14,227 nucleotides of DNA. Source: JACRIK01 sp040753835. Lineage in GTDB: Bacteria; Planctomycetota; MHYJ01; JACQXL01. Positions 13,170-14,227 of this stretch are shown here, piece after piece. Within the stretch, counting starts at the first letter, position 1. Each line of letters opens with the position of its first letter. The notes beneath the pieces were generated by a model. That model had not been told where the DNA came from. It was given only the letters and a program-made list of their open reading frames with translations, and ran no database searches. The DNA lies in contig JBFMDM010000051.1 of assembly GCA_040753835.1 (NCBI GenBank), forward strand, positions 1 to 14,227, given 5' to 3'. The position numbers and the translations under genes were made by a program.

Positions 13170-14227
13170 TTCTTAAACCTTCTCCGCGTAATGTATCCAA
13201 GACGGGCCAGGCGGCGCGCTTTCAGGCGCTGGACGGTCTGCGCGCTGATTTTGCCGACCAGCGGGGGCGTTTTGACAGGAAGCGGCCTGACCGCCGGCTG
13301 GGCCGCGATTGGCACAGCCGTTTTTATCTCGCCTTCCTGCAATATCTTCTCCAGGTCAACAATCAATTCGGCCGGCGTCTGGTAACGCGCCTCCCGTTTC
13401 TTGGACATCATCTTGAGAATAATGGCGTTTACCGCATCGGAAATCCGCGGAATCCTCTGCTTGGGCGGGACCGGCTGTTCATTAATATGCTTGCTCATCA
13501 CAATCAATGCGGTCTCGCCTTTAAAAGGTATCTCTCCTGTGATGCAGAAATAAAATGTCACGCCCAGCGAATAGATGTCGCTACGGATATCAACATCGGC
13601 CAGCCCCTGGGCCTGCTCGGGCGAGATATAGGCCGGCGTACCCAGCCGGACCTTCTGCTGCTGTGAAGCGCCGCCTTCGGCCACCAATTTGGCCAGGCCC
13701 AGGTCGCAAAGTTTGACGATGCTGTCCTTATTGGTAATCATTATGTTGCGGGGCTTGACATCCCTGTGAACCATATTATTCTTGTGGGCGTGCTCCAGGG
13801 CGCGGGCCGCCTGCAGGATAAGTTCGGTTAATTTCTTTTCCTCCATCGGGCCCTGCTGTTTGATGATATCCTCCAGGTCCTTGCCCTCAACGTATTCCAT
13901 AGCAAAATAATGGATACCGTTTGATTCGCCCACGTCAATGCCCTGGATGATATTAGGATGATTCAGCCGGGCTACGGAGCGTGCCTCCTTGAAGAAGCGC
14001 ATCACGAATTTCTCGTTGCCGACCAGGTGGGGCGAGAGAACTTTCAGGGCCACTTCGCGCTCCATACTCAACTGGACGGCCTTATAGACCGCGCCCATTG
14101 CGCCCTGGCCGATGAGCGCTATTATCTTGTAGCCGATAATCTGTGTATGGCCGCCTTCCAGCCCCTGCTTCTGGAAAATATCCCTAACCTGGGCTTCGGT
14201 GAGATACCCCTTGTCAATCATCACCTC
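13166..14227 (-). CDS. Hanks-type Ser/Thr protein kinase, 5' end outside the window
   Basis: The protein is read from the right edge for 350 or more residues. Counting from ATG 14221, subdomain I is IGQGAMGAVYKA (37-48), the ATP lysine is K60 in VALK, the alpha-C glutamate is near 79, the catalytic loop is HRDVKPRN (152-159) with D154, the metal motif is DLG (173-175, common for DFG), and GTPAYISPEQAQG and DIRSDIYSLGVTFY follow. It is thus an apparently active kinase. The N-terminal KGYLTEAQVRDIFQKQG resembles the tail of a helical domain that often precedes planctomycete kinases, so the true start is probably beyond the edge; GTG 14224 and ATG 14221 remain possible. The C-terminal tail is Pro-rich then basic, with no membrane segment. 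Substrates are unknown; it overlaps the beta-grasp gene by 4 bp. Confidence 0.92.
   Translation of the reverse strand, partial: EVMIDKGYLTEAQVRDIFQKQGLEGGHTQIIGYKIIALIGQGAMGAVYKAVQLSMEREVALKVLSPHLVGNEKFVMRFFKEARSVARLNHPNIIQGIDVGESNGIHYFAMEYVEGKDLEDIIKQQGPMEEKKLTELILQAARALEHAHKNNMVHRDVKPRNIMITNKDSIVKLCDLGLAKLVAEGGASQQQKVRLGTPAYISPEQAQGLADVDIRSDIYSLGVTFYFCITGEIPFKGETALIVMSKHINEQPVPPKQRIPRISDAVNAIILKMMSKKREARYQTPAELIVDLEKILQEGEIKTAVPIAAQPAVRPLPVKTPPLVGKISAQTVQRLKARRLARLGYITRRRFKK

Overview
The window looks like chromosomal DNA from an uncultured Planctomycetota-type bacterium; this is an inference from protein style, not from a marker gene. The hints are a Hanks-type Ser/Thr kinase, a double zinc-ribbon membrane protein with the CxC...CxxC start common in that phylum, a HEAT-repeat lipoprotein with a planctomycete-like first repeat, and zinc-ribbon/Yip1 membrane proteins. 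Most genes are at roughly 50-60% G+C by eye; the gene at 401-808 is clearly more AT-rich.

Layout. 1-980: a partial unrecognised minus-strand ORF running off the left edge, then a small AT-rich minus-strand gene of DUF6188-like appearance, both behind strong sigma70-type promoters. 981-2434: a lone 2-hydroxyacyl-CoA dehydratase/benzoyl-CoA reductase-type subunit with its own promoter and an in-frame palindromic insertion, followed by tRNA-Ser(GGA). 2447-5002 (minus): a two-gene operon of a double zinc-ribbon, single-TM protein and a HEAT-repeat lipoprotein. 5193-6812 (plus): two tandem paralogous zinc-ribbon/Yip1 membrane proteins. 7121-7621: a DUF2752 membrane protein. 7797-9059: pabB. 9033-14227 (minus): a collinear run read in the order Ser/Thr kinase, MoaD/ThiS-type beta-grasp protein, aspS, nitroreductase, thiL, tsaE. 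tsaE and pabB converge and overlap at their 3' ends.

Function. The minus-strand run combines translation quality and supply (aspS, tsaE for t6A-tRNA), cofactor work (thiL for thiamine diphosphate) and signalling (kinase). pabB belongs to folate synthesis. The zinc-ribbon, HEAT and Yip1 proteins look like an uncharacterised envelope module. AspRS carries H31 and G83, the signature of a non-discriminating enzyme, suggesting that Asn-tRNA is made indirectly.

The most unusual content lies in and between genes. (1) Three gene junctions on the minus strand (12901-12932, 10415-10480, 9477-9496) consist almost entirely of tandem 9-nt units built on CACAGATT, and the genes that follow have no visible Shine-Dalgarno sequence; a sister repeat with unit CACAAAGAA follows the dehydratase gene. 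(2) Several palindromic elements occur: one inside the dehydratase gene, two with shared ends flanking the Yip1 pair, a twin hairpin at 7012-7095 whose stems differ by compensatory changes, nested inverted repeats before pabB, and a 24-bp palindrome after aspS with a decayed copy at 6929. No CRISPR array, transposase or prophage gene is visible.
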